64,000 nt of DNA from NCBI GenBank assembly GCA_020850595.1, contig JADZEK010000131.1:1-64000 (forward strand). The letters run 5' to 3'. The translations under genes and the position numbers were made by a program. This document shows positions 28,565 through 37,215 of the stretch, piece after piece. Within the stretch, counting starts at the first letter, position 1. The number at the start of each line of letters is the position of its first letter. The notes beneath the pieces are model-generated. The model was given only the letters and a program-made list of their open reading frames with translations, was not told the DNA's origin and made no database searches. The DNA is from Anaerolineales bacterium (lineage in GTDB: Bacteria > Chloroflexota > Anaerolineae > Anaerolineales > UBA6663).

Positions 28565-29335
28565 ATGCCCCGCCTGAACGGCAAGATCGCCCTCGTCACC
28601 GGCGCGGCCGACGGCATCGGCCGGGCCACAGCCCTGGCCCTGGCCGCCGAGGGCGCCCGCGTCCTGGTGGCCGACCGCGACACCGAGCGCGGCCCGCGCG
28701 TCGTCGCCGCGATCGAAGCGGCCGGCGGCGTGGCCGCCTTCCAGCGCGCCGATGTCGCCCTCATGGCCGACGCCGAAGCCATGGTCGCCGCCGCCCTCGC
28801 CCGCTGGGGCCGCCTCGACATCCTCGTCAACAACGCGGCCGTTATGATCCCCGGCACAGTGGTCGAAATCACCGAGGCCGACTGGAACCGCGTGCTCGAC
28901 GTGAACCTCACCGGCGTGTGGCGCGGCATGAAGCACGCCCTCCCCGCCATGCAGGCCGCGGGCCAAGGCAGCATCGTCAACCTCAGCTCGATCCAGTCGC
29001 TCGTCGGCCTGCGCCAATGGTCGGCCTACGCCGCCGCCAAGGGTGGTATCAACGCCCTCACCCAGCAGGCCGCCATCGAGTACGCCCCGCACGGCATCCG
29101 CATCAACGCCGTGGCCCCCGGCGCCATCATGACCCCCAAGAACCTGGAAGCTTTCGCCGCCGCGCCCGACCCCGACGCCCTCTGGCGCGACGTGAACCGC
29201 GCGCACCCACTTGGCCGCCCCGGCCGCCCCGAAGAAGTCGCCGCCCTCATCCTCTTCCTCGCCTCCGACGAAGCCTCCTTCATCACCGGCCAGCTTTACG
29301 TCGTGGACGGCGGCCGCGTCCTGCGCGGCGATTAG
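28565..29335 (+). CDS. short-chain dehydrogenase/reductase (3-oxoacyl/glucose dehydrogenase-like)
   Basis: 256 residues of the classical SDR layout: TGAADGIG at about 12-19, NNAA in the middle, catalytic Ser in NLSSIQSL, YAAAKGG (Tyr/Lys) near 155, and the C-terminal FITGQLYVVDGG end. The substrate may be a sugar, polyol or hydroxy-acid; the next gene is a Zn-dependent polyol/alcohol dehydrogenase. 64 nt after PhyH. Confidence 0.88.
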   Translation: MPRLNGKIALVTGAADGIGRATALALAAEGARVLVADRDTERGPRVVAAIEAAGGVAAFQRADVALMADAEAMVAAALARWGRLDILVNNAAVMIPGTVVEITEADWNRVLDVNLTGVWRGMKHALPAMQAAGQGSIVNLSSIQSLVGLRQWSAYAAAKGGINALTQQAAIEYAPHGIRINAVAPGAIMTPKNLEAFAAAPDPDALWRDVNRAHPLGRPGRPEEVAALILFLASDEASFITGQLYVVDGGRVLRGD

Positions 29336-29371
29336 CCTATCCTGTCAGTGCGCGCCGGCTTGCCTCCCTCG

Positions 29372-29610
29372 CGCCGCGCCTCCCGTCTTACAATTCGGTC
29401 GTCGCCTCGTGCTCTCTGGCGCTCCCCCGTCTCGTGCCGCCGCGCCGGTCGTGCGCGGTTTAGAAAGCGTCCCGGCCTAACGCCTCGCCTCCGCCGCGCC
29501 TCGCATACCGTATTACAATGCGGCCATCGCTCATCGCTCTTTAGCGTTCCACCGCCGATTGCCACTGCGCCGGTCGTGCGCGGATGAGAAACCGTTCTGA
29601 CCGGCGCCAA
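29372..29610. repeat. imperfect tandem duplication, about 125-bp unit, ahead of Zn-ADH
   Basis: Two diverged units. Unit A has TACAATTCGG at 29389 and GCGCCGGTCGTGCGCGG at 29442; unit B has TACAATGCGG at 29514 and the same 17-mer at 29567. Both anchors are spaced 125 nt, and a third (GCCGCGCC) 120 nt. Each unit carries a -10-like TACAAT, so the duplication may give two promoters for the dehydrogenase at 29622. No gene is credible in this 286-bp gap. Confidence 0.6.
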
Positions 29611-29621
29611 AGGAACCCGCC

Positions 29622-30647
29622 ATGCACAGCCTCGTCTGGGAGGCCCCGCGCCTCATGCACCTGCGCGAACAACCGCAGCCCATCCCTCAGCCCCACGAAG
29701 CCCTCGTGCGCGTCACCTACGTCGGCATCTGCGGCTCCGAGTTGAGCGGCTACCTCGGCCACAACGCCTTGCGCGTGCCGCCCCTCGTCATGGGCCACGA
29801 GTTCGCCGGTGAACTGGTCGCCCTCGGCCCCGCCGCCGCCGCCGCCCGCCCCGACCTCGCCCTCGGCGGGCTGGTCACCGCCAACCCGCTCACCTACTGC
29901 GGCGAGTGCCTGTGGTGCCGGCGCGGCGCAAACCAGCTCTGCGCCAACCGCCAGCTCATCGGCGCGCACCGCCCCGGCGCCTACGCCCAATACGTCACCG
30001 CGCCCGTCAACGTCATCACCGCGCTGCCCGCCGGCCTATCCGCCCGCACCGGCGCCCTCACCGAACCCGCCGCCGTCGCCGTCCGCATCGGCGAACTGGC
30101 CGGCAGCGTCTCGGCCGAGGCGGCGCTCATCCTCGGCGCTGGGCCGATCGGCCTGCTGGCGCTGCAAGTCCTCCACCACCTCGGCGCTGGGCCGGTCTTC
30201 ATCGCCGACCTCGACCCCGAGCGCCTCGCCATGGGCGCCGCCCTGGGCGGGCAGGCGCTTGACCCGCGAGCCGCCAACGTGCCGCAGGTCGTGCGCGCCG
30301 CCACCGGCGGCCTCGGCGTCGTCGTCGCGCTCGACGCCGTCGGCGCGGCTGTCACCCGCGCCCAGTGCGTCTCGGCCACCCGCACCGGCGGCCTGGTCAT
30401 CCTCAGTGGCCTGCACGAAGAAACCAGCGCTATGCCCGCCGCCGAAATCATCCGCCGCGAGATCACCGTGCGCGGCAGCTTTGCCTACACCCCGGCCAAC
30501 TTCGCCGCCGCCCTCGCCCTGTTGGCGCAGAACAAGCTCACCCTCGACCCCTGGATCGTCGAAGCCCCGCTGGCCGACGGCGGCCACTGGTTCGACCGCC
30601 TCGTGGACGCGCCCGGCAACGTCTCCAAGGTGCTCCTGATCCCCTAG
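29622..30647 (+). CDS. zinc-dependent medium-chain alcohol/polyol dehydrogenase
   Basis: 341 residues of the MDR family. The catalytic-zinc residues are seen in YVGICGSELSGYLGH and GHEFAGE; the structural-zinc cysteines are in CGECLWCRRGANQLC. The NAD site is LILGAGPIGLLALQVL. Length and motifs fit threonine-3-/sorbitol-/L-iditol-dehydrogenase-like enzymes. AAGGA precedes the ATG by 7 nt. Genome context (SDR, GH2 glycosidase, PhyH) suggests sugar or polyol oxidation. Confidence 0.88.
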   Translation: MHSLVWEAPRLMHLREQPQPIPQPHEALVRVTYVGICGSELSGYLGHNALRVPPLVMGHEFAGELVALGPAAAAARPDLALGGLVTANPLTYCGECLWCRRGANQLCANRQLIGAHRPGAYAQYVTAPVNVITALPAGLSARTGALTEPAAVAVRIGELAGSVSAEAALILGAGPIGLLALQVLHHLGAGPVFIADLDPERLAMGAALGGQALDPRAANVPQVVRAATGGLGVVVALDAVGAAVTRAQCVSATRTGGLVILSGLHEETSAMPAAEIIRREITVRGSFAYTPANFAAALALLAQNKLTLDPWIVEAPLADGGHWFDRLVDAPGNVSKVLLIP

Positions 30648-30723
30648 CGCCCTCCCTACCGCGCCACTGCTGCCCGCCGTAGCCCCTCCGCCCTCACCCT
30701 CGCCGCAGCGCAGCCCCGCGTAA

Positions 30724-30743
30724 GGGCGCAGCGTGCTGCGCCC
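30724..30743 (+). terminator. hairpin after Zn-ADH
   Basis: GGGCGCAG (30724-30731), loop CGTG, CTGCGCCC (30736-30743): a perfect 8-bp stem, 76 nt after the dehydrogenase stop and before the GH2 promoter. No T-tract. Confidence 0.45.
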
Positions 30744-30833
30744 CGCGCCGGCTACCGATAAGGCAGCGTCAATCAATTCGGCCCCCGCAGCCGACCTCGC
30801 CTTCACCGCCGGGCCACGCGCGCAGTCGCTCGT

Positions 30834-30862
30834 TTGCCCCCCGCGGCCTCTCCCGCCATAAT
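30834..30862 (+). promoter_or_regulatory. promoter for the GH2 gene
   Basis: TTGCCC (30834-30839), a 17-nt spacer, and CATAAT (30857-30862), with the GH2 ATG 48 nt further on. The -35 hexamer is identical to that found before the molybdenum hydroxylase cluster (43024). Confidence 0.5.
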
Positions 30863-30910
30863 AGGCCGCACGGCCCTCTGGATAATCCCCATCGCACCCT
30901 GGACTCAACC

Positions 30911-33592
30911 ATGACAGACACCCCAACCCGGCAGCGCCTCAGCCTCGACGGCGTCTGGGACCTCCTGATGGATGGCGAACTCTCGCCACGCGCCGCCAAA
31001 GTGCCCGGCGCGTGGCAGGCCCAGTTCCGCGACCTGGCCGAGCGCCCTGGCGCCGGCGCCTACACCCGCCGCTTCTCCGTCGGCCCAGAGTGGGCCGGTC
31101 ACGCCGCCATCCTGCACTTCGGCGCCGCCGACTACTACGCCGAGGTCTGGGTTAACGACCAAATCATCGGCGCTCATGAGGGCGGCTACCTGCCCTTTGA
31201 GTTCGACATCAGCGCCGCCCTGCGCCCCGGCGAGCGCAACACCCTGCGCGTGCGCGTCGTAGACCCCGGCGATCTCCCCCCCGGCGCGCTGCCGCCCTTC
31301 TCGCACGTGCCGCACGGCAAGCAAAGCTGGTATGGCGCCGTCGGCGGCCTGTGGCAGAGTGTGTGGCTTGAGCGCCGCGCCCCCACGCACCTCCACCGCC
31401 TCACCCTCTCCGTCAACCCCCACGCCGGCCTGGTGACAGTCGCCCTCGCCCTCTCCGTCCCGGCCCCGGCCGGCTGTGCGCTCCAGCTTGCCCTGCGCGC
31501 CCCGCACGGCGGCCTCACGGCCGAGCAGTCCCTGTCGCTGGCCCCCGGCCAGGCCGAGGCCGAAATGACCCTGCTCGTGCCCGCGCCGCAGTGGTGGTCA
31601 CCTGATGCGCCGCACCTTTACCAAATCGAGGCGCGCCTCCTCGCTGGCGGGACAGTGGCCGATGTGACCGCTCGGACCTTTGGCTTTCGCACCATCGAGG
31701 CCCGCGCCGGCGCGCTCTACCTCAACGGTTCCCGCCTCTACTTGCGCGCCGCCCTCGACCAAGACTATTACCCCGGCACGTTCTACACGCCGCCCTCCGC
31801 CGCCTTCATTGACGACCAGTTCCGCAAGGCCAAGGCCATGGGCCTCAACTGCCTGCGCTGCCACATCAAAGTCGCCGACCCCGCCTACCTGGACGCCGCC
31901 GACCGCCTGGGCCTGCTCGTCTGGGCCGAGTTGCCCAATTGGCGGCACTTCACGCCGACCGGCGCCGAGGCCGCCCAGGAAGTCCTCCGCGGCATGCTCG
32001 CCCGCGACGGCCATCACCCCGCCATCCTCCTGTGGACCATCATCAACGAGGGCTGGGGCCTCAACCTCAAGGACGACCCCACCCACCGCGCCTGGCTGCG
32101 CGAGATGTACCACTGGCTCAGGGCACTCGACCCCTCCCGCCTCGTCGTGGACAACTCCGCCTGTCACCCCAACTTCCACCTCGCGAGCGACCTGGACGAC
32201 TTCCACTTCTACGCCGCGCTGCCCGACCATCGCGCCCGCTGGGATCAGTTCGTCGCCGACTACGCCGCCCGTCCCGCCTGGACCTTCAGCCCCCACGGCG
32301 ACGCCGTGCGCACCGGCCGTGAGCCGCTGCTCGTCTCCGAGTTCGGCAACTGGGGCCTGCCCGACGCCGACACCCTCCTCGACCCCGACGGCCGCGAGCC
32401 GTGGTGGTTTGAGACCGGCCTGGAGTGGGGCGAAGGCATCGTCTACCCCCACGGCGTGCAGGCCCGCTTCCGGCGTTGGGGCCTAGACGCCGTCTTTGGC
32501 AGTTGGCGCGCCTTCATCACCGCCACCCAGTGGCACCAGTTCGCCGCGCTCAAATATCAGATCGAAGCCATGCGCCGCTACGCCGCCATCGTCGGCTATG
32601 TCATCACCGAGTTCACCGACGTGCATTGGGAGTGCAACGGCCTGCTCGACATGCAGCGCCGCCCCAAAGCCTACCACGACCGCCTCGCCGACCTGAACGC
32701 CGACCTCGTCATCGTGCCGGCCTGGACCCGCACCGCCTACTGGGCGGGCGAGGCCATTGAGCTGAACGTCAGCGTCTCACACGGCATGGGCGCGCCCCTG
32801 CGCGGGGCCGCGCTGGCCTGGCGCTGGCCCGCGGGCGACGGCCGCCGCCCCCTGCCAGACCTGGAAGCCGGGCAGGTAGCCGACGCCGGTGCGCTGGTGC
32901 TCCTCGCCCCCGAAGTGTCGAGCGCCACAGTCCAGCGCCTGGAACTGGAAGTGCTGGCCGCCGACGGCCGTGTGGCCGCCCGCAGCTACCTCGACCTCTC
33001 TCTCCTGCCGCGCCCCGCCACGCCCGACCCCGCCGTGACCCTCTGGGCCGACAGCCCCGCCCTGGCCGACCACCTGCGCGGCCTGGGCTACGCCGTCACC
33101 GAGTCTGCCGCCGCTGCCCGCGTGCTCGTCGCCCAAACCCTCACGCCCGAACTGCTCGCGGCCGTGCGCGCCGGCGCCCGCCTGCTGCTCCTGGCCGACG
33201 GCCCGGGTGTGCTGGCCGAAACGCTCGACGGCGTGCGGCTGGCCCCGCGCCAAGACACGCTCTGGTCCGGCGACTGGGCCTCGTCATTCTCCTGGGTGCG
33301 GCGGCAGGGGCCGTTCGCCGCCCTGCCCGGCGGCCCGCTGCTCGACCACAGCTTCGACCGCGTCATCCCCGACTACGTGATTGCCGGGCTAATGCCGCTA
33401 GACTTTGAGGCCAATGTCCATGCCGGGCTGCTGTTGGGCTGGGTGCACAAGGTCGTGGCCCTGGCCGCCACCATGCCCGCCGGCCGCGGCCAGATGGTCG
33501 TGACGACCTTTCGCCTGCTGCAAGACGCGCCTGGCGCCGACCCTGTAGCGACAACACTGCTGCACGGCCTCCTCGCCACCGCGCTGGCCTGA
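30911..33592 (+). CDS. glycoside hydrolase family 2 (beta-galactosidase/beta-glucuronidase-like)
   Basis: 893 residues. The N-terminal sugar-binding jelly-roll (about 5-165: LSLDGVWDLL, FGAADYYAEVWVN, HEGGYLPFEFDI) is followed by an immunoglobulin-like domain (about 170-265) and a TIM barrel (about 270-600) with the acid/base Glu in IINEGWG (about 379) and the nucleophile Glu in LVSEFGNWG (about 476). A roughly 250-residue C-terminal part, including an ALLLADGPGV-like stretch, completes it. No signal peptide, so it acts in the cytosol on imported glycosides. The exact sugar cannot be fixed; similar enzymes cleave beta-galactosides, beta-glucuronides or beta-mannosides. Confidence 0.85.
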   Translation: MTDTPTRQRLSLDGVWDLLMDGELSPRAAKVPGAWQAQFRDLAERPGAGAYTRRFSVGPEWAGHAAILHFGAADYYAEVWVNDQIIGAHEGGYLPFEFDISAALRPGERNTLRVRVVDPGDLPPGALPPFSHVPHGKQSWYGAVGGLWQSVWLERRAPTHLHRLTLSVNPHAGLVTVALALSVPAPAGCALQLALRAPHGGLTAEQSLSLAPGQAEAEMTLLVPAPQWWSPDAPHLYQIEARLLAGGTVADVTARTFGFRTIEARAGALYLNGSRLYLRAALDQDYYPGTFYTPPSAAFIDDQFRKAKAMGLNCLRCHIKVADPAYLDAADRLGLLVWAELPNWRHFTPTGAEAAQEVLRGMLARDGHHPAILLWTIINEGWGLNLKDDPTHRAWLREMYHWLRALDPSRLVVDNSACHPNFHLASDLDDFHFYAALPDHRARWDQFVADYAARPAWTFSPHGDAVRTGREPLLVSEFGNWGLPDADTLLDPDGREPWWFETGLEWGEGIVYPHGVQARFRRWGLDAVFGSWRAFITATQWHQFAALKYQIEAMRRYAAIVGYVITEFTDVHWECNGLLDMQRRPKAYHDRLADLNADLVIVPAWTRTAYWAGEAIELNVSVSHGMGAPLRGAALAWRWPAGDGRRPLPDLEAGQVADAGALVLLAPEVSSATVQRLELEVLAADGRVAARSYLDLSLLPRPATPDPAVTLWADSPALADHLRGLGYAVTESAAAARVLVAQTLTPELLAAVRAGARLLLLADGPGVLAETLDGVRLAPRQDTLWSGDWASSFSWVRRQGPFAALPGGPLLDHSFDRVIPDYVIAGLMPLDFEANVHAGLLLGWVHKVVALAATMPAGRGQMVVTTFRLLQDAPGADPVATTLLHGLLATALA

Positions 33593-33600
33593 GGTCAGCC

Positions 33601-35103
33601 ATGCGGCGCGCCGGGCGGTTGGCGTTGGCGCTGCTGTTGGCGGCCTGCCAATCGGCGGCCCCCTCGCCGCCCACTGTGCCCACGGCCACCCCGCCGCCTG
33701 TCTCCGTCCCAGCGGCTACTGCCACCGCGCCCCCCGCCACGCCCACCATCGAGCGCGCCTCTCCCACCGTCGCGCCTGCCCCCGCCACGCCCACCCCGCT
33801 TGCCGCCGCGTCCTCGCCCCTGTCGCGCCCCGCCTACGCGCTCACAGCCACGGTTGACACCGTTGCCCACACCATCGCGGTGACGGCCGTGGTCACGTTC
33901 GTGCCGCCTGATTCGGCGCAAGCCTTCTTCAACTTCAACCCGCTGCAAGCCGCCGCCCTCGCTCAGCCGCTGACCGTCCAGGTCAACGGCCGGCCCGCCA
34001 CGCCCGCGCTCGACGGCGTGTGGGTCAGCGTCCCGTTCCCCGCCGGCCTGCCGCCGGATGCGCCCGTCCGCGTGGCCTTCACCTACGCCCTGCGGTTGGC
34101 GGCGGTGAACCCCAACGCCTGGGGCTGGCGCGGCACCCTCGGCTGGACCGACCGCCAGCTCAACCTCGGCGACTGGTATCCCGCGCTCGCTCCCTACACC
34201 GCCGCCGGCTGGCTTACGCCTCCGCCCACCGCCCTCGGCGAGTACGCCGCGACACCCTACTCCGACTTCACCGTCCGCATCGCCGCCGCGGGCTTAGACG
34301 CCGCGCCCTTCGTGCTGGGCAGCGGTTCACCTCAACCCTGCGCGCCCGACTGGTGCTTCATCCTCACCGGCGGGCGCTTCGTCGCCTACGTCGTCAGCAG
34401 CGTCATGCAGACCGCCACGGTCCAAACCACCACCGGCGTCACCGTCACCTCGGTCTACCTGCCGGAGCACGCCGCGGCCGCGCAGGCGGCTCTGCGCGCC
34501 GCCGCCGCCGCCCTCGAGACCTACACTGACCTGTTCGGCCCCTATCCCTTCTCCCAGTTCGTGCAGGTGGAGGGCGACTTCTACGACGGCATGGAGTACT
34601 CCGGCCTTAGCTACGTCGGCGCCGGCTATTACGCCGAGTACGACGGCACGCCCCGCAACCTGCTCACCCTCATCAGCGCCCACGAGGTCGCCCACCAATG
34701 GTGGTACAACCAGGTCGGCAACGACCAGGCCCACGCGCCCTGGCTGGACGAGGCCCTCTGCACCTACGCCGAACCGCTCTTCCTCGCCCGCCGCTACCCC
34801 GAAGCCGTGGACTGGTGGTGGCGCTTCCGCGTTGACGCCTACGCGCCGCGCGGCGCGGTGGACAGCACCATCTATGACCACGGCGACTTTCGCGGCTACG
34901 TAGACGCCGTGTACTTGCGCGGGGCGCAGATGCTGCGCGCCATGCACACCGCCCTCGGCGATGCCCGCTTCGTGGCCTTCCTGCGCGCCTACGCCGCCGC
35001 CCAAGCCGGCCAACTGGCGACCGCCGCCGACTTTTGGGCCGCCTATGCCGCGGCCGGCGGCGACCCGGCCGCCGTTCAGGCCGCGTACTTCGCCGCGCCC
35101 TGA
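33601..35103 (+). CDS. secreted lipoprotein, M1-family (gluzincin) aminopeptidase-like
   Basis: 500 residues. An N-terminal signal with lipobox LLAAC (Cys at about residue 19) makes it an Lgt substrate. A Pro/Thr/Ala-rich spacer (~20-75) follows, then a beta-sandwich N-domain and the zinc site HEVAHQWW (about 361-368) with the third ligand Glu 18 residues on, in WLDEALCTYAEP. This is the HExxH-x18-E pattern of M1 peptidases. A classic GAMEN motif is replaced by YDGMEYSG. It acts outside the membrane. Starts 8 nt after GH2. Confidence 0.85.
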   Translation: MRRAGRLALALLLAACQSAAPSPPTVPTATPPPVSVPAATATAPPATPTIERASPTVAPAPATPTPLAAASSPLSRPAYALTATVDTVAHTIAVTAVVTFVPPDSAQAFFNFNPLQAAALAQPLTVQVNGRPATPALDGVWVSVPFPAGLPPDAPVRVAFTYALRLAAVNPNAWGWRGTLGWTDRQLNLGDWYPALAPYTAAGWLTPPPTALGEYAATPYSDFTVRIAAAGLDAAPFVLGSGSPQPCAPDWCFILTGGRFVAYVVSSVMQTATVQTTTGVTVTSVYLPEHAAAAQAALRAAAAALETYTDLFGPYPFSQFVQVEGDFYDGMEYSGLSYVGAGYYAEYDGTPRNLLTLISAHEVAHQWWYNQVGNDQAHAPWLDEALCTYAEPLFLARRYPEAVDWWWRFRVDAYAPRGAVDSTIYDHGDFRGYVDAVYLRGAQMLRAMHTALGDARFVAFLRAYAAAQAGQLATAADFWAAYAAAGGDPAAVQAAYFAAP

Positions 35104-35170
35104 GCGCGCCATCCAGCCGGCCAGGCCCCGCCTCAGTCGAACGGGCAGGCCGCTGCGCCGGGCCGGGGGC

Positions 35171-35176
35171 TATAAT
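35171..35176 (+). promoter_or_regulatory. -10 box TATAAT before the ABC exporter
   Basis: A consensus TATAAT in the GC-rich gap, 39 nt before the ATG at 35215. The -35 region 17 nt upstream is not recognisable. Confidence 0.45.
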
Positions 35177-35214
35177 GCCTCCCAGCGAACCGGGTTTTAG
35201 AAAGGACGCGACGG

Positions 35215-37215
35215 ATGATTGGTTTTGGCGGCGGTGGGCATTTCATGATCTTCGCGCAAGGCACCGATAAGCGGCCCAAGGTCACCTGGGCGCTGCTGCG
35301 GCGCGTGCTGGCCTATGGCCGCCCCTATCGCGGGCGCATCGCCGCCATGCTGGCCCTCATCCTGGCGACCACCGCCCTGGGCCTCGCCACCCCCCTCATC
35401 CTGCGCGACCTGATTGACCGCACCCTGCCGCAGGGCGACACGCGGCGGCTGATCGGGCTGGCCCTGCTGCTGCTCGCCATTCCCTTCGTCAGCGGCCTGC
35501 TCAACGTCGTGCAGCGCCGCCTCAACGCCGCCGTGGGCGAAGGCGTCATCTTCGATCTGCGCGTGGCGCTCTACCAGCACATGCAGGCCATGTCGCTGCG
35601 CTTCTTCACCAACACCAAGGCCGGCGAGTTGATGAGTCGCCTGAATGGCGACGTGGTCGGCGCGCAGAACGCCATCAGCAACACCATCGTCAACATCCTC
35701 ACCAGCCTGGCCCAGACCATCGCGCTGCTGGTCGTCATGCTCAGCCTGGAGTGGCGGCTCACCCTGGCCGCCGTCGTCATCCTGCCGCTGTTCGCCCTGG
35801 CCGCGCGCCGCATGGGCGCGGTGCTGCGCCAGATCACCCGCGCGCAGATGGAAGCCAACGCCCACATGAACGCCATGATGAACGAGACCCTCAACGTGGG
35901 CGGCGCGCTGTTGGTCAAGCTCTTTGGGCGTGGGGCCACCGAGGTCAGTCGCTTCGAGTCGCGCGCCGCCGAGGTGCGCCGCCTGGGCGTTGAGCGCGCC
36001 GTCCGCGCCACGATCTTCTTCATGCTGGTGGGCCTGGTGGCCGCCGTGGGCATGGCCCTGGTCTATGGCTTCGGCGGCTGGCTCGTCATCCAAAAGGCCT
36101 TCACCATCGGCGCCATCGTCGCCTTCGGCACTTACCTGAGCAGCCTCTATGGCGCTATCCAGGGGCTTGCCAGCGCGCCGGTGGAGTTCGCCACCTCCAT
36201 GGTCAGCTTCGAGCGCGTGTTCGAGGTGCTCGACCTGCCGGTGGAAATTCAAGACCGCCCCGACGCCGTGGCCCTCCAGGCCGCGCGCGGCGCGTTGACC
36301 TTCGACCACGTCACCTTCAAGTACGAAGTCCGGCCCGACCAGCTGCTCAGCGATGTCAAGCGCCCCGGCCAGCTCTCCGGCGTCACGCACGTCATGTCGC
36401 TTGGCGATCACCCCGGCGGCAACGGCGCGCCGCCCGCCCGGCCGGGTGAGAACGACGCTCCCGCCGGCGACCCGGCCGCTCGCCCGAGCCAGGCCCGCAT
36501 CAATGCGCTCGACGACGTCAGCTTCTCCGTCCAGCCGGGGCAGTTGGTCGCGCTCGTCGGCCCCAGCGGCGCGGGCAAGACCACGCTCACTTACCTCATC
36601 CCGCGCCTCTACGAGCCGACCAGCGGCCGTATCCTCATTGACGGCCGCGACCTGCGCGCCGTGACCCAGACCTCGCTCGTGGAACAGATCGGCATGGTGA
36701 CCCAGGAGACGCACCTGTTCCACGACACCATTCGCACCAACCTGCTCTATGCGCGCCTCGACGCCACCCAGCCGGAGATCGAGGCCGCCGCCCGCGCCGC
36801 CAACATCCACGCCTTCATCGTGGGCCTGCCGCAGGGCTACAACACCGTCGTCGGCGAGCGCGGCTACCGCCTCAGCGGCGGCGAGCGTCAGCGGCTGGCC
36901 CTGGCGCGCGTCATCCTCAAAGACCCGCGCCTGCTAGTGCTCGATGAGGCCACCAGCCACCTGGATAGCGAGTCCGAGGCCCTCATTCAAGACGCCCTCA
37001 AGCGCGTCATGGCCGGGCGCACCAGCATCGTCATCGCCCACCGCCTCAGCACCATCCTCGCCGCCGACCTGATCCTGGTCTTCGACCGCGGCCGCGTGGT
37101 CGAGCGCGGCACGCACGCCGAACTGCTGGCGCTCGACGGCCTGTACGCCCGTCTGTACGAGACCCAGTTCCGCCGCGAAACGCCGCCGCAGCCCGAGCCA
37201 GAACTGTCCGCCTAG
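35215..37215 (+). CDS. ABC exporter (fused membrane and ATPase domains) with unusual insert in the ATPase domain
   Basis: 666 residues. The type-I exporter membrane domain (about 20-335, six helices) is followed by an ATPase domain with Walker A GPSGAGKTT near 449, the signature LSGGERQRLALAR and Walker B LLVLDEATSHLD, then IAHRLSTIL. Between the A-loop Tyr in VTFKY (about 367) and ALDDVSF (about 431) there is a Pro/Gly-rich insert of about 55 residues that is normally a short turn. Homologues export lipids or drugs as homodimers or heterodimers. The TAG stop shares bases with the stop of the opposite-strand citrate synthase. Confidence 0.9.
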   Translation: MIGFGGGGHFMIFAQGTDKRPKVTWALLRRVLAYGRPYRGRIAAMLALILATTALGLATPLILRDLIDRTLPQGDTRRLIGLALLLLAIPFVSGLLNVVQRRLNAAVGEGVIFDLRVALYQHMQAMSLRFFTNTKAGELMSRLNGDVVGAQNAISNTIVNILTSLAQTIALLVVMLSLEWRLTLAAVVILPLFALAARRMGAVLRQITRAQMEANAHMNAMMNETLNVGGALLVKLFGRGATEVSRFESRAAEVRRLGVERAVRATIFFMLVGLVAAVGMALVYGFGGWLVIQKAFTIGAIVAFGTYLSSLYGAIQGLASAPVEFATSMVSFERVFEVLDLPVEIQDRPDAVALQAARGALTFDHVTFKYEVRPDQLLSDVKRPGQLSGVTHVMSLGDHPGGNGAPPARPGENDAPAGDPAARPSQARINALDDVSFSVQPGQLVALVGPSGAGKTTLTYLIPRLYEPTSGRILIDGRDLRAVTQTSLVEQIGMVTQETHLFHDTIRTNLLYARLDATQPEIEAAARAANIHAFIVGLPQGYNTVVGERGYRLSGGERQRLALARVILKDPRLLVLDEATSHLDSESEALIQDALKRVMAGRTSIVIAHRLSTILAADLILVFDRGRVVERGTHAELLALDGLYARLYETQFRRETPPQPEPELSA

